Translations under genes and position numbers: made by a program | NCBI GenBank assembly: GCA_003252535.1 | Contig: QKDN01000057.1 | Span: forward strand, 1 to 57,735 | Direction: 5' to 3' | Source of the DNA: Campylobacterota bacterium | GTDB lineage: Bacteria; Campylobacterota; Campylobacteria; Campylobacterales; Sulfurovaceae | Length of the DNA stretch: 57,735 nucleotides | Notes under the pieces: generated by a model | Seen by the model: only the letters and a program-made list of their open reading frames with translations | What the model was told of the DNA's origin: nothing | Database searches by the model: none | In this document: positions 42,971 to 51,254 of the stretch, piece by piece | How positions within the stretch are numbered: the stretch's first letter is position 1 | How the letters are laid out: the number at the start of each line of letters is the position of its first letter

Positions 42971-43250
42971 ATGCAGATAGAAAAAGACGAGAGATTTGTC
43001 GAGAACCTAAGAACAATACTCCGTTTTATCGCATCCGATAACAAGGCTCAGGCAAGAAGATTCAACACTGCACTTTTTCAGAGCGATCTCGACGGTCTCT
43101 GCTATGCCATATCGTTTTCGACAATCGCACTACTACAATGAATACGATATCAGGGATCTGATCTTCAAGGGGTATACAATACCATTTTTGGTAGATACGG
43201 ATGGGCAGAAGATAATCCTGCTAGATATTTTCAAATGGAGCAAGAGATAA
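42971..43250 (+). pseudogene. RelE/ParE-family toxin, frameshifted
   Basis: The first frame (MQIEKDERFVENLRTILRFI) reads as the start of a RelE/ParE toxin, but runs into TGA at about 43138-43140. Shifting by one base near 43100, in the run TCTCTGC, restores the family's second half: AMPYRFRQSHYYNEYDI, RDLIFKGYTIPFLVD, ILLDIFKWSKR, stop at 43250. The total length is 93 codons plus one base, so one inserted base explains everything. The toxin is therefore inactive or the read has an error. Confidence 0.8.
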
Positions 43251-43251
43251 A

Positions 43252-43992
43252 ATGAAACTACAGGAGATTTACGAATTCCTCGATGAGAAAAGCCCCTTTA
43301 TCCTCCAGGAGAAGTGGGATAACAGCGGGATGCTGCTGGGGCGTATGGATCAGGAGGTCGCGACGGTGGTCGTGAGCCTCGATGTCGATGAGGAGCTGAT
43401 CGAGGGCAGCGAGAACGGGGCGCTTTTTGTCGTGCACCATCCGCTGATCTTCGGTGGGCTTAAAAGGCTCGATTTCACCGAATACCCCGCCAGGCTCATC
43501 GAGATGATGATCAAGAAGGACCAGGCACTCATCGCCATGCATACCAACTTCGACAAGACCCATCTCAACCGCTATGTCTTCGAGAAAGTGCTCGGATTCG
43601 AGATGGGGGCGCAGGAGGATTATTTCTGCACCGCAGAAGGGGAGTGGAGCCATGACGAGATGCTCTCCATCGTGAGCGCGAAGCTCGGACTTGACACACT
43701 GCGGGTCGTGAGCCCCAAAGAGACGATCCGTTCGGTGACGCTCACCACGGGTGCCGGAGCCTCGATGATCGATATGGTCAAAAGCGACTGCTTCCTCACC
43801 GGGGATATCAAATACCACGATGCGATGAAGGCAAAGGTACAAAATCTGATGATGATTGACATCGGACACTACGAGAGTGAGCAGTTTTTTGCTGAAGTGA
43901 TGGCTGATGAATTGAAACTTTTACCTCTTTTGGCTATAATCACGAATTCAAAGAATCCATTTGTAACACATTCATTACAAAAACAGCAGTAA
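43252..43992 (+). CDS. Nif3-like dinuclear metal protein
   Basis: 246 aa. YbgI/Nif3 family: KWDNSGMLLG, VVSLDVDEELIE, VVHHPLIFGGLKRL (metal His pair), AMHTNFDKTHLNRYVF, and a C-terminal GHYESEQFF that completes the di-metal site. Some relatives are GTP cyclohydrolase-like or hydrolases; the biological role is unsettled. It starts one base after the toxin remnant and ends exactly where repeat copy B begins. Followed by a C4 zinc-ribbon protein, as in many Campylobacterota. Confidence 0.9.
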   Translation: MKLQEIYEFLDEKSPFILQEKWDNSGMLLGRMDQEVATVVVSLDVDEELIEGSENGALFVVHHPLIFGGLKRLDFTEYPARLIEMMIKKDQALIAMHTNFDKTHLNRYVFEKVLGFEMGAQEDYFCTAEGEWSHDEMLSIVSAKLGLDTLRVVSPKETIRSVTLTTGAGASMIDMVKSDCFLTGDIKYHDAMKAKVQNLMMIDIGHYESEQFFAEVMADELKLLPLLAIITNSKNPFVTHSLQKQQ

Positions 43993-44121
43993 AGGTATCT
44001 CTAAAAACCCGCTCCAAAAGCGGGCGCTCCTGCACCATGCGAACACAAGTGCCCATTTCATGGGTTTGACGCATGGCTTGTTGCGCTCACTTTTGGAGAT
44101 TTGTCGTCTTTAGAGGTATCC
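43993..44121. repeat. 129-bp palindromic element, copy B
   Basis: Begins on the base after the Nif3 stop. The outer arms AGGTATCTCT/AGAGGTATCC enclose an 85-bp core (44013-44097) that matches copy A at 72 of 85 positions with no gaps. The apical stem is CCCAT-TTC-ATGGG where copy A has CCCTT-TTC-AAGGG, a compensatory double change. It ends 24 bases before the next gene start. Confidence 0.8.
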
Positions 44122-44145
44122 AGCAATTTTTTCAAAGGAACACGG

Positions 44146-44862
44146 GTGAATAAGTATATCGCAGAACTAGTGAAACTCTCAAAGACCGACAAACAGATCG
44201 ACAGCTACCAGCCGCAGATCGATGCAGCGAACAAAAAGATCAAAAGAGCTGAAGACAAACTGAACGATGCCAAGGGCGAATTCGAAGCGCTCAGCAGACA
44301 GATCGCGGAGAACGAAAAGAAAGTCGGATCGTTCGAAGAGCAGCTCAAACTCCTCGCTGACCAGCTTACAAGCAATGCCAAAAAAGCGAAATCTGTTTCT
44401 ACGGAAAAAGAGATCAAAGCGCTCGCCGTCGAAGAGGATATCGCAAAAGAGAAGATGAACTTCGCCAACGAAGAGATCACAAGACTTCAGGGTATCAACG
44501 AAAAACGCGCGCAGGAGCTCACAGAGGTCCAGGGCAAGATCGACCAGCTCGCACAGGAAGCGCAGAACGCAGTCAACGCGGCTCAGGGGACCAAAGACAA
44601 TATCGACAGAGCCAAGCTCGAGCTCTTCGACAGCAGAGAGCAGGTCATGCACGGTCTTGACCAGAAGATGCTTGCATTTTATGAGAAGATCAGGATATGG
44701 GCAGGCAACACTGCGGTAGCACCGGTCAAAAAACAGGCCTGCTACGGATGCTATATGAAGATCAACGACAAGACCTACGCAGACGTGATCAAGGGTGATG
44801 AGATCGTCACCTGCCCGCACTGCGGCAGAATTCTCTACATCGAGACAGACGCAGAGGCGTAA
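44146..44862 (+). CDS. C4 zinc-ribbon coiled-coil protein
   Basis: 238 aa from GTG 44146 (AAAGGA six bases upstream); an upstream in-frame start lies in the repeat. Residues 5-175 are one long coiled coil (QPQIDAANKKIKRAEDKLND). A C-terminal Cys4 zinc ribbon follows (ACYGCYMKIN and CPHCGR). This plan matches the zf-RING_7/C4 ribbon proteins next to Nif3 genes in Campylobacterota (HP0958-like), which affect RpoN stability and flagellar gene expression. The assignment is by family plan, not proof. waaA follows directly. Confidence 0.85.
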   Translation: MNKYIAELVKLSKTDKQIDSYQPQIDAANKKIKRAEDKLNDAKGEFEALSRQIAENEKKVGSFEEQLKLLADQLTSNAKKAKSVSTEKEIKALAVEEDIAKEKMNFANEEITRLQGINEKRAQELTEVQGKIDQLAQEAQNAVNAAQGTKDNIDRAKLELFDSREQVMHGLDQKMLAFYEKIRIWAGNTAVAPVKKQACYGCYMKINDKTYADVIKGDEIVTCPHCGRILYIETDAEA

Positions 44863-46038
44863 TTGGACGCGCTGTTTACGATCGTCTATACCCTTGTAGC
44901 GGTCACGCTCCATCTGGTAGCAGCACCTTTCCTGCTGCTCTACGCATTCAAAGAGAAGTACAAAGAGTCTATCCCCTCAAGATTTTTCCTCAGGAACAAC
45001 CCAACGCTTCCCGAAGACGGTATTTGGTTCCATGCATGCAGTTTCGGCGAGGTCAAGGCGCTTGCGCCGCTCCTCTCGAAGTTCGACCGTGATGCCATCC
45101 GTATCACCACGACGACGCAGACAGGTCATGCACAGGCGCTCTCCTATACACCGAACAGCAGGTACCTCCCGTTCGAGTCGCTGATCCTGCCGTGGGTCAC
45201 GAGACAGAAGGTGCTCGTGGTGATGGAGGCGGAGTTCTGGTACCTGATGTTCAGGGCGGCCAGAGGGAAGGGGGCAAGGACGATCCTCCTCAATGCCAGG
45301 ATCAGCGACAGGTCATACGCGAAATATATGCGTATGAAGTGGCTCTATAAGAGGATATTCTCCGATATCGACACCGTCTATGCACAGACGCAGCTTGATG
45401 CAGAGAGACTGGAGAGCCTCGGAGCGAGGAATGTCACCGTCCTCGGCAATATCAAGTTCGCCGATATCCAGGGGCCGACGGCACAGCTGACAAAGCCCGA
45501 CGGGCTGATCGTATGTGCCGCAAGTACCCATGAAGGGGAGGAGGCGCCTATCCTCGATGCGTTCCGTACGCTCAAGCAGAAGCAGCCCGATGCCAGGCTC
45601 TTTGTCGCCCCGAGACACCCGGAGCGTTTTGCGAAGGTGCATCAGCTGCTGGCGTACTTCTGCGAGCTGCAGCACTGGAGCTACCGGAAGTTCAGTACCG
45701 GGAGGAGCCTCAAGGCTGATGTAGTGCTCATCGACAGCCTGGGCGAGCTGATCAATCTCTACGCCATCAGCGATGTAGTGATCCTCGGCGGCGCATTCGT
45801 CGAAGCAGGCGGGCACAATGCTGCCGAAGCGGCGCAGTTCGGCTGCCGTATCATTTCAGGTGAGCACTACTTCAACCAGAGGGATATCTTCGGAGGGATC
45901 GAAGGGATCACGGTAGTCTCCCAGAGAGAGCTTGCCGAGACGCTGGAATATCCGAAGATCCTGCCGATGACGAAGATCGTGACCCAGACAGATATCTCAC
46001 CCGTCATCTCGGAGATCAGAGAGGCGGCAGCAAAGTGA
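44863..46038 (+). CDS. waaA: 3-deoxy-D-manno-octulosonic acid transferase
   Basis: 391 aa. Adds Kdo sugars to lipid IVA in lipopolysaccharide synthesis at the inner membrane. N-terminal membrane helix (FTIVYTLVAVTLHLVAAPFL). The Kdo-transferase motifs are WFHACSFGEVKALAPLL, TTTTQTGH, VCAASTHEGEEAPIL, PRHPERF, and ILGGAFVEAGGHNAAEAAQF for CMP-Kdo. The start is TTG 44863, directly after the preceding TAA, so translation is likely coupled. The 3' end overlaps the DUF167 gene by four bases. Confidence 0.94.
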   Translation: MDALFTIVYTLVAVTLHLVAAPFLLLYAFKEKYKESIPSRFFLRNNPTLPEDGIWFHACSFGEVKALAPLLSKFDRDAIRITTTTQTGHAQALSYTPNSRYLPFESLILPWVTRQKVLVVMEAEFWYLMFRAARGKGARTILLNARISDRSYAKYMRMKWLYKRIFSDIDTVYAQTQLDAERLESLGARNVTVLGNIKFADIQGPTAQLTKPDGLIVCAASTHEGEEAPILDAFRTLKQKQPDARLFVAPRHPERFAKVHQLLAYFCELQHWSYRKFSTGRSLKADVVLIDSLGELINLYAISDVVILGGAFVEAGGHNAAEAAQFGCRIISGEHYFNQRDIFGGIEGITVVSQRELAETLEYPKILPMTKIVTQTDISPVISEIREAAAK

Positions 46039-46328
46039 GCTTCTATACCCTCGACGGCTCCAGGGTGCAGATGAGGATCAAAGCACAGCCGAGTGCAAGC
46101 CGCAGCGAGTTTGCCGGGCTCTACGACGAGAACAGTATCAAGGTACGGATCAAAGCCCCCGCAGTCGAAGGTGCAGCCAACAAGGAGCTGGTCAGATTTC
46201 TCTCCAAGCAGTTCAAAGTAGCCAAAAGCGATATCGTGTTCAGGTCGGGTGCGCTTAGCAAGATCAAAGTAGTGGAGTTCCCGTTCAGCGAGAAGTTCGG
46301 AGAGTTCACACAGAATTTAAAAGGATAA
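46035..46328 (+). CDS. DUF167/YggU-family protein
   Basis: 97 aa. The DUF167 pattern is clear: MRIKAQPSASRSEFAGLY, KVRIKAPAVEGAANKELVRF, LSKQFKVAKSDIVF, SGALSKIKVVEF. Function unknown; a small conserved cytosolic protein. Starts with GTG overlapping the waaA stop (GTGA). Followed 3 bases later by an RluA-type enzyme. Confidence 0.9.
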   Translation: MSFYTLDGSRVQMRIKAQPSASRSEFAGLYDENSIKVRIKAPAVEGAANKELVRFLSKQFKVAKSDIVFRSGALSKIKVVEFPFSEKFGEFTQNLKG

Positions 46329-46331
46329 AAC

Positions 46332-47063
46332 ATGGAAAAAGCATATAAACTATTAGCCCAGCAAGAGGGTATATCCAACAAAAAAGCAAAAGAGCTCATC
46401 GACAAAGGGCTGGTCTATGTGGCCGACAAGAAGGTGAAGATCGCCAGGGCCGACCTGAACGAGAATACGAGATTCCGCGTCGAGGATATCCCCGATGTCA
46501 GGATCATCTACCAGGATGAGAACATCATCGCGGTGGACAAGCCTGCTCTCTCCGACAGCTACGATATCCAGGATGCCATCCCGGGTGCGATTCTTCTCCA
46601 CAGGCTCGACCGTGATACCAGCGGCGTGCTGCTCCTCAGTACCAACGAAGAGTTCGCCGAAAAAGCTATCGAAGAGTTCAAGCACCGACGGGTCAAAAAA
46701 GAGTATGTCGCCTGGGTCGAGGGGGTGCTCTACGAGGAGACCGAGATAGACGAGCCGATCCTTACGATCAAAAAAGGGAAAGCGTTCTCCAAGATCGATA
46801 CAGTACGGGGCAAAAAGGCCCATACGAAGGTCAAACCCATCGAGATACAGGGAAAAAAGAGCAAGGTATCGGTGGAGATCACCACCGGGCGCACGCATCA
46901 GATCAGGGTCCATCTCGCACATATCGGGCATCCTATCGTAGGGGATGAGATGTACGGCAGCAGGACGCAGAACAAAAGGATACTTCTCCATGCTGCCCAT
47001 ATCGAGATACTCGACTATGTTTTCGACTCCAAAGAACCGAAAGAGATTTTGAAATACAAATAA
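46332..47063 (+). CDS. RluA-family pseudouridine synthase
   Basis: 243 aa. An N-terminal S4-like RNA-binding part (EGISNKKAKELIDKGLVYVA) precedes the RluA catalytic domain: DENIIAVDKPA, HRLDRDTSGVLLLS with the catalytic Asp, KEYVAWVEG and TTGRTHQIRVHLAHIGHPI. It makes pseudouridine in rRNA or tRNA. The exact site cannot be told from sequence. AAGGAT site before the ATG. Likely in one transcript with the genes upstream. Confidence 0.93.
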   Translation: MEKAYKLLAQQEGISNKKAKELIDKGLVYVADKKVKIARADLNENTRFRVEDIPDVRIIYQDENIIAVDKPALSDSYDIQDAIPGAILLHRLDRDTSGVLLLSTNEEFAEKAIEEFKHRRVKKEYVAWVEGVLYEETEIDEPILTIKKGKAFSKIDTVRGKKAHTKVKPIEIQGKKSKVSVEITTGRTHQIRVHLAHIGHPIVGDEMYGSRTQNKRILLHAAHIEILDYVFDSKEPKEILKYK

Positions 47064-47147
47064 CTTTCCCTTCATGATTAATTCATAATATTAAGATATA
47101 CTCCTATATAATTATTGCTAAAAACAGTATATCAGAAGGAGTCTGAA

Positions 47148-47708
47148 ATGTTACGTCCTCATCCTACCGGCAAAGAGATCAAACTCAATCCCAATAAGAT
47201 GCTAGTAAGCAAAACCGATCCGAAGGGCGTAATAGTATTCGGCAACGAGAATTTCACCGAAGTCTCAGGCTACAAGGAGTGTGAGCTTATCGGAACACCC
47301 CACAATATCCTCAGGCATCCCGATATGCCACGGGCTATCTTCTACCTGATGTGGGAGAGTATCAAGAACGGCAGGAACATTATGGCTGTGGTCAAGAACC
47401 TCGCAAAGAACGGCGACCACTACTGGGTGACGACCGACTTTGAGATCAAACGCGACCGTGACGGGAAGATCCGTAACTATATCGCATTCCGCCAGGCCGC
47501 ACCTAGGGACGTCATCAAGACGATAGAACCCCTCTACAGCAAAATGATCGAGATCGAGAAGGCAGACGGTATGGATGCCTCGATAGAGTACCTCGAAAAG
47601 TTCCTCAATGAAAAGCATATGAGCTACAACCAGTACATAGAAGACCTTGCCAAGCCCAAAGGACTTGCCGGTACCCTCTTCGCCAAAATGAAATCTCTTT
47701 TTGAGTAG
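47148..47708 (+). CDS. PAS-domain protein with helical tail
   Basis: 186 aa from ATG 47148 (AAGGAG at 47136-47141). One Aer-type PAS: DPKGVIVFGNENFTEVSGY, RHPDMPRAIFYLMWESIKNG, KNGDHYWVTTDFEIKR. A C-terminal helix of about 60 residues follows with no known output. It is related to the two PAS proteins at 31.5-32.5 kb but is longer. Followed by a strong hairpin, so a single-gene unit. Confidence 0.85.
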   Translation: MLRPHPTGKEIKLNPNKMLVSKTDPKGVIVFGNENFTEVSGYKECELIGTPHNILRHPDMPRAIFYLMWESIKNGRNIMAVVKNLAKNGDHYWVTTDFEIKRDRDGKIRNYIAFRQAAPRDVIKTIEPLYSKMIEIEKADGMDASIEYLEKFLNEKHMSYNQYIEDLAKPKGLAGTLFAKMKSLFE

Positions 47709-47718
47709 ATTCGTACAC

Positions 47719-47761
47719 TCTGCGGCTCAAGGGTGCATGCAGGGTGCTCCACAGCCGCAGA
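47719..47761 (+). terminator. hairpin after the PAS gene
   Basis: TCTGCGGCT and AGCCGCAGA form a perfect 9-bp stem around a 25-base loop, starting 10 bases past the stop and followed by CCCATTTTTA. Likely an intrinsic terminator with a large loop. Confidence 0.6.
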
Positions 47762-47813
47762 AACTCCCCATTTTTACCAACTTTTGGATAGAATTATTAT
47801 TAAATTATTAGAG

Positions 47814-47856
47814 CACCGAGTCCGGATGGCCCCTTGCGGCGTCTTTGGACCCGGTG
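47814..47856 (+). other. leader hairpin before fabD
   Basis: CACCG-A-GTCC and GGAC-C-CGGTG pair over nine base pairs with one mismatch. The inner 23 bases can add a GATG/CGTC step. It ends 21 bases before the fabD ATG, so the fabD message starts with a stable structure. I do not match it to a known riboswitch. Confidence 0.5.
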
Positions 47857-47877
47857 ACAGAAGATGAAGGAGAAACG

Positions 47878-48825
47878 ATGTCGATCAAGTGTGCATTTTT
47901 ATTCCCGGGACAGGGGTCCCAGGCACAGGGTATGGGGAGAGATTTTTTTGAGCAGAGCGAAGTCGCCAGAGAGATGATCGCAGAGGCGACGAAAAGAACC
48001 GGGATCGATTTCGAGTACCTTCTCTTCGAAGAGGATAACAGACTTGAGAAGACTGAATTCACGCAGCCGGCGATCCTCCTGGTGAGCTCGATTGCACACA
48101 GACTCTTCGAGAACGAAATGGCGATCAGACCCTACTATGCGCTCGGCCACTCGCTCGGCGAGTTCTCTGCGCTCGTGAGCGTAGGTGCGCTCGATGTCAT
48201 CGATGCGGTGGCGCTGGTACACCTCCGGGGTATGCTGATGGCCGAAGCATGCGAAGGGCAGGATGTCGGGATGCTGGTATCGCTGGGTCTTGACGATGCA
48301 AAGGTGGAAGAGCTCTGTGCCGCGCAGAGAGAGCAGGGGGCGAAGGTCTGGCCGGTGAACTACAACTCCGAAGGGCAGATCGTCATTGCCGGGATCAAAT
48401 CGGACCTGGTCGCACTCGAGCCTGTACTCAAAGAGAACAAGGCCAAAAGGGCGATGCTCCTCAATATGTCGGTAGCGAGCCACTGCCCGCTCCTCGAGAG
48501 CGCGACGGCTCCCCTCGGTGAGAAGCTCGAAGAGATGCTCCGTGACGAGTTCATCGCCCCGGTGATCTCCAACGTCACAGCCGAGAGATATGCGACCAAG
48601 GCGGAGGCTCTCGAACTGTTGCCGAAACAGCTCGTCTCACCGGTACTTTACAAGCAGTCTATCGCGAAATACGATGATGAAGTCGACTGCTACATCGAGT
48701 TCGGCCATGGCGGCGTCCTCAAAGGGCTCAACAAAAAAGCGACGAGCAAACCGCACTTCACCGTCTCCGATATGGCATCGCTCCAGGCTGCCATCGACGG
48801 CGTGAACGAACTGGCAAGAGGCTAA
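47878..48825 (+). CDS. fabD: malonyl-CoA:ACP transacylase
   Basis: 315 aa. Loads malonate onto acyl carrier protein for fatty acid synthesis. Motifs: LFPGQGSQAQGMG, GHSLGEFSALV with the catalytic Ser, the Arg in LRGMLM, MSVASHCPLL with the catalytic His, and a C-terminal EFGHGGVLKGL. The start is ATG 47878 (AAGGAGA upstream); an in-frame ATG at 47845 lies in the leader hairpin. Standing alone, away from other fab genes. mtnN follows after 4 bases. Confidence 0.96.
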   Translation: MSIKCAFLFPGQGSQAQGMGRDFFEQSEVAREMIAEATKRTGIDFEYLLFEEDNRLEKTEFTQPAILLVSSIAHRLFENEMAIRPYYALGHSLGEFSALVSVGALDVIDAVALVHLRGMLMAEACEGQDVGMLVSLGLDDAKVEELCAAQREQGAKVWPVNYNSEGQIVIAGIKSDLVALEPVLKENKAKRAMLLNMSVASHCPLLESATAPLGEKLEEMLRDEFIAPVISNVTAERYATKAEALELLPKQLVSPVLYKQSIAKYDDEVDCYIEFGHGGVLKGLNKKATSKPHFTVSDMASLQAAIDGVNELARG

Positions 48826-48829
48826 GACG

Positions 48830-49522
48830 ATGAAGATCGCTATCATGGGGGCAATGCCCGAAGAGATCGAACCGCTCTTAAGCCGCGTGGAGAACGTCCG
48901 CGAGACAAAATACGCCGCCAATACCTTCTACGAAGCGACCTTCGAGGGGAAAGAGGTGGTGATCGCCTATTCCAAGATCGGCAAAGTCTTCGCCGCGATC
49001 ACTGCGACGATACTCATCGAGAAGTTCGGATGCGACAGGCTCCTCTTCTCGGGCGTCGCAGGGGCTATCGATCCCGATCTCAATATCGGCGATCTCGTGA
49101 TCGCGGATGGTCTGTGCCAGCACGACCTCGATATCACGGCATTCGGTCACCCGTTCGGCTATGTCCCGGAGGGTGAGGTGTGTATCTCTACCGATCCCTA
49201 TATGAGAGAGCTTGCCAAAAAGGTTGCCGACCAGAAAGGGCTGCCGCTCAAAGAGGGGATCATCGCCACAGGTGACCAGTTCATCGCCAACGAAGAGCGC
49301 AAGAGCTGGATATCGAAGATGTTCGATGCCCACGCGCTCGAGATGGAGGGGGCGAGCGTTGCAGTGGTCTGCAATGCTCTCGATGTACCGTGCTTCATCC
49401 TCCGCGCCATCAGCGACAGCGCCGATATGGATGCGGGATTCGACTTCGATACCTTCCTTCAGAGCTCTGCCAAGGTGAGCGCCGACTTCATCCTCGAAAT
49501 GGTAGCGCAGATTGAACACTGA
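48830..49522 (+). CDS. mtnN: 5'-methylthioadenosine/S-adenosylhomocysteine nucleosidase
   Basis: 230 aa. Cuts adenine from MTA, SAH and 5'-deoxyadenosine. Motifs: IMGAMPEEIEPLL, FSGVAGAID, ALEMEGASVA (Glu binding ribose) and the catalytic Asp in RAISDSAD. In Campylobacterota the same enzyme also serves the futalosine menaquinone pathway by cutting aminodeoxyfutalosine; that is family knowledge, not visible here. It overlaps the TtcA-like gene by 11 bases. Confidence 0.95.
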   Translation: MKIAIMGAMPEEIEPLLSRVENVRETKYAANTFYEATFEGKEVVIAYSKIGKVFAAITATILIEKFGCDRLLFSGVAGAIDPDLNIGDLVIADGLCQHDLDITAFGHPFGYVPEGEVCISTDPYMRELAKKVADQKGLPLKEGIIATGDQFIANEERKSWISKMFDAHALEMEGASVAVVCNALDVPCFILRAISDSADMDAGFDFDTFLQSSAKVSADFILEMVAQIEH

Positions 49523-50321
49523 GAAGAGACGCGAGAGACCGAAGATCGCCCTGAGCAAGAAACTGCTCAAGACGATCGGCAAGACCAATGTGGAGTTCCG
49601 CCTCATCGGCGAGGGTGACAGGGTGCTCGTGGGGCTCAGCGGCGGCAAGGATTCGCTCACACTGATCCACGCCCTCAAACATATCCAGCGCAATGCCCCC
49701 TTCAGCTTCGAGTTCGAGGCGGTGACGGTGAGCTACGGTATGCCCGGCGAGAGCTACGGATACCTTTCGCGCCACTGTGAGGAGCACGGTATCAAGCATA
49801 CCGTTTATGATACGGGCATCTACGATATCTCTCAGGATGCGATCCGCGAGAACAGCTCATTCTGCTCCTTTTTCTCCCGCATGAGACGCGGTGCTCTCTA
49901 CAGTTTCGCTACCGAACACGGCTTTACCAAGATCGCACTGGGGCATCATCTCGATGACGCGGTGGAGAGTTTCTTCATGAATATGTTCTACAACGGTACC
50001 ATCCGCTCTCTCGCCCCGATCTACAAGACCGCCAAGGGGGTCCATCTCATCCGCCCGCTGATCATGTGCCGCGAGCGGCAGCTGCGGGCATTTGCCGAGG
50101 AGAACGGCTTGCAGACGATCGGTGACGAGTCGTGCCCGGCGATGATGAAGAACATCAAGCTTCCTTATGCCAGGGCGAAGACCAAAGAGTGGCTTGAGGG
50201 GATGGAGAGGGAGAATTCCAATCTCTTCAAGATGGTGGAGGCGTCGTTCCGTCATGTCCATGACGATACCCTCTTTGACCCCAAGCGTTGGATACGCGAC
50301 GATATACCTGCTGAGGAGTGA
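49512..50321 (+). CDS. TtcA-like tRNA 2-thiolation ATPase
   Basis: 269 aa. PP-loop protein: the P-loop is SGGKDSLTL (43-51), and ALGHHLDDAVESFFMNMFYN matches the TtcA family, which thiolates C32 of tRNA with an Fe-S cluster. The cluster region differs: Cys118 is present in SSFCSFFSRMRRG but the second Cys of the CxxC pair is Phe121. A single Cys208 (ESCPAM) replaces the C-terminal CxxC. I believe this form is shared by Helicobacter-type relatives. Whether it keeps an Fe-S cluster is open. Start TTG 49512 overlaps mtnN. Confidence 0.8.
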   Translation: MNTEKRRERPKIALSKKLLKTIGKTNVEFRLIGEGDRVLVGLSGGKDSLTLIHALKHIQRNAPFSFEFEAVTVSYGMPGESYGYLSRHCEEHGIKHTVYDTGIYDISQDAIRENSSFCSFFSRMRRGALYSFATEHGFTKIALGHHLDDAVESFFMNMFYNGTIRSLAPIYKTAKGVHLIRPLIMCRERQLRAFAEENGLQTIGDESCPAMMKNIKLPYARAKTKEWLEGMERENSNLFKMVEASFRHVHDDTLFDPKRWIRDDIPAEE

Positions 50322-50324
50322 TCT

Positions 50325-51254
50325 ATGCGTCTTTTAGCGATATTTTTTGCGTTGGTGCAGGTTCTTTCTGCCCTGGAGAATGTGACGGCCGTACAGCCCT
50401 GCGAAGCCTTCAACAATATGAAGCATACCAAAAACACAGAGAGTGTGAAACTGACGACAGGTACGAGCTACCGTGTCATAGAGTCCAAAAGGGGACAGCA
50501 CTATATCCGTATGGAGGGTATAGCCATCCCCAACAGGTGGGTCGATGCAGCCTGCTTCGAGGGCGGCGTGAAGAGCGAACAGCCTCTCACCAGACAGACA
50601 GAAGAACCTGAGGGCAGGAACAAAGGCTCCAAAATGCTGCTGGCGCTCAGCTGGCAGAACGCCTTCTGCGAGACCCATCGCCATGTCAAAGAGTGCAAGC
50701 GCAGAGGGGTCAGCTACACCGATACGAGGTTCTCTCTCCACGGTCTCTGGCCGCAGCCGCGCGGCAACGAGTACTGCAATGTCCCCTATGAAGAGAAGGA
50801 GAAGGACAAACGCCACAAATGGAGAGAGATCGATATGCCATCGATCACCGATACGACATACGGTGAGCTCCTGCGTATCATGCCCGGCGTCGATTCCCAT
50901 CTTCATCACCACGAATGGATCAAGCATGGGACATGTTCGGGGATGAGCGCCGATGTGTATTTCACCAAAGCGGTCAAGCTCGTCCGACAGGTCAACGACT
51001 CGAAGCTCGGCGAGTTCTTCTCGCAAAATATCGGCAAGAGCGTGACGCTGGAGCAGGTGCGCTTCAAGATGAACGAGAGCTTCGGCGCAGGGAGCGGGCG
51101 CCATGTGGAATTGCGCTGCCAAAAGGGACTTATCACCGAAGTGTGGATACACCTCGGAAGCGAAGGGGACGACCTCTCACAGATGCTCCGTGACGGCGAT
51201 ATACCGCACGGTAACTGTTTCCGTGGGATGATCGACAGGGCGGGGTACGAGTGA
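50325..51254 (+). CDS. exported RNase T2-family ribonuclease
   Basis: 309 aa. Signal peptide (MRLLAIFFALVQVLSALE). Residues about 45-85 look like an SH3-type module (GTSYRVIESKRGQHYIRMEG). The RNase T2 domain follows with both catalytic boxes: FSLHGLWPQPRG and HEWIKHGTCSGMS, plus paired cysteines. It cuts single-stranded RNA in the periplasm or outside, releasing nucleotides for scavenging. The gene end overlaps the helicase gene (GTGA), so the two are translated together though they work in different compartments. GAGGAG-type site before the ATG. Confidence 0.92.
   Translation: MRLLAIFFALVQVLSALENVTAVQPCEAFNNMKHTKNTESVKLTTGTSYRVIESKRGQHYIRMEGIAIPNRWVDAACFEGGVKSEQPLTRQTEEPEGRNKGSKMLLALSWQNAFCETHRHVKECKRRGVSYTDTRFSLHGLWPQPRGNEYCNVPYEEKEKDKRHKWREIDMPSITDTTYGELLRIMPGVDSHLHHHEWIKHGTCSGMSADVYFTKAVKLVRQVNDSKLGEFFSQNIGKSVTLEQVRFKMNESFGAGSGRHVELRCQKGLITEVWIHLGSEGDDLSQMLRDGDIPHGNCFRGMIDRAGYE

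Noticed and set aside
42971-43250. Programmed frameshift in the RelE/ParE toxin
   Set aside because: No slippery heptamer or downstream structure is evident; such toxins are normally read in one frame, so mutation is simpler.
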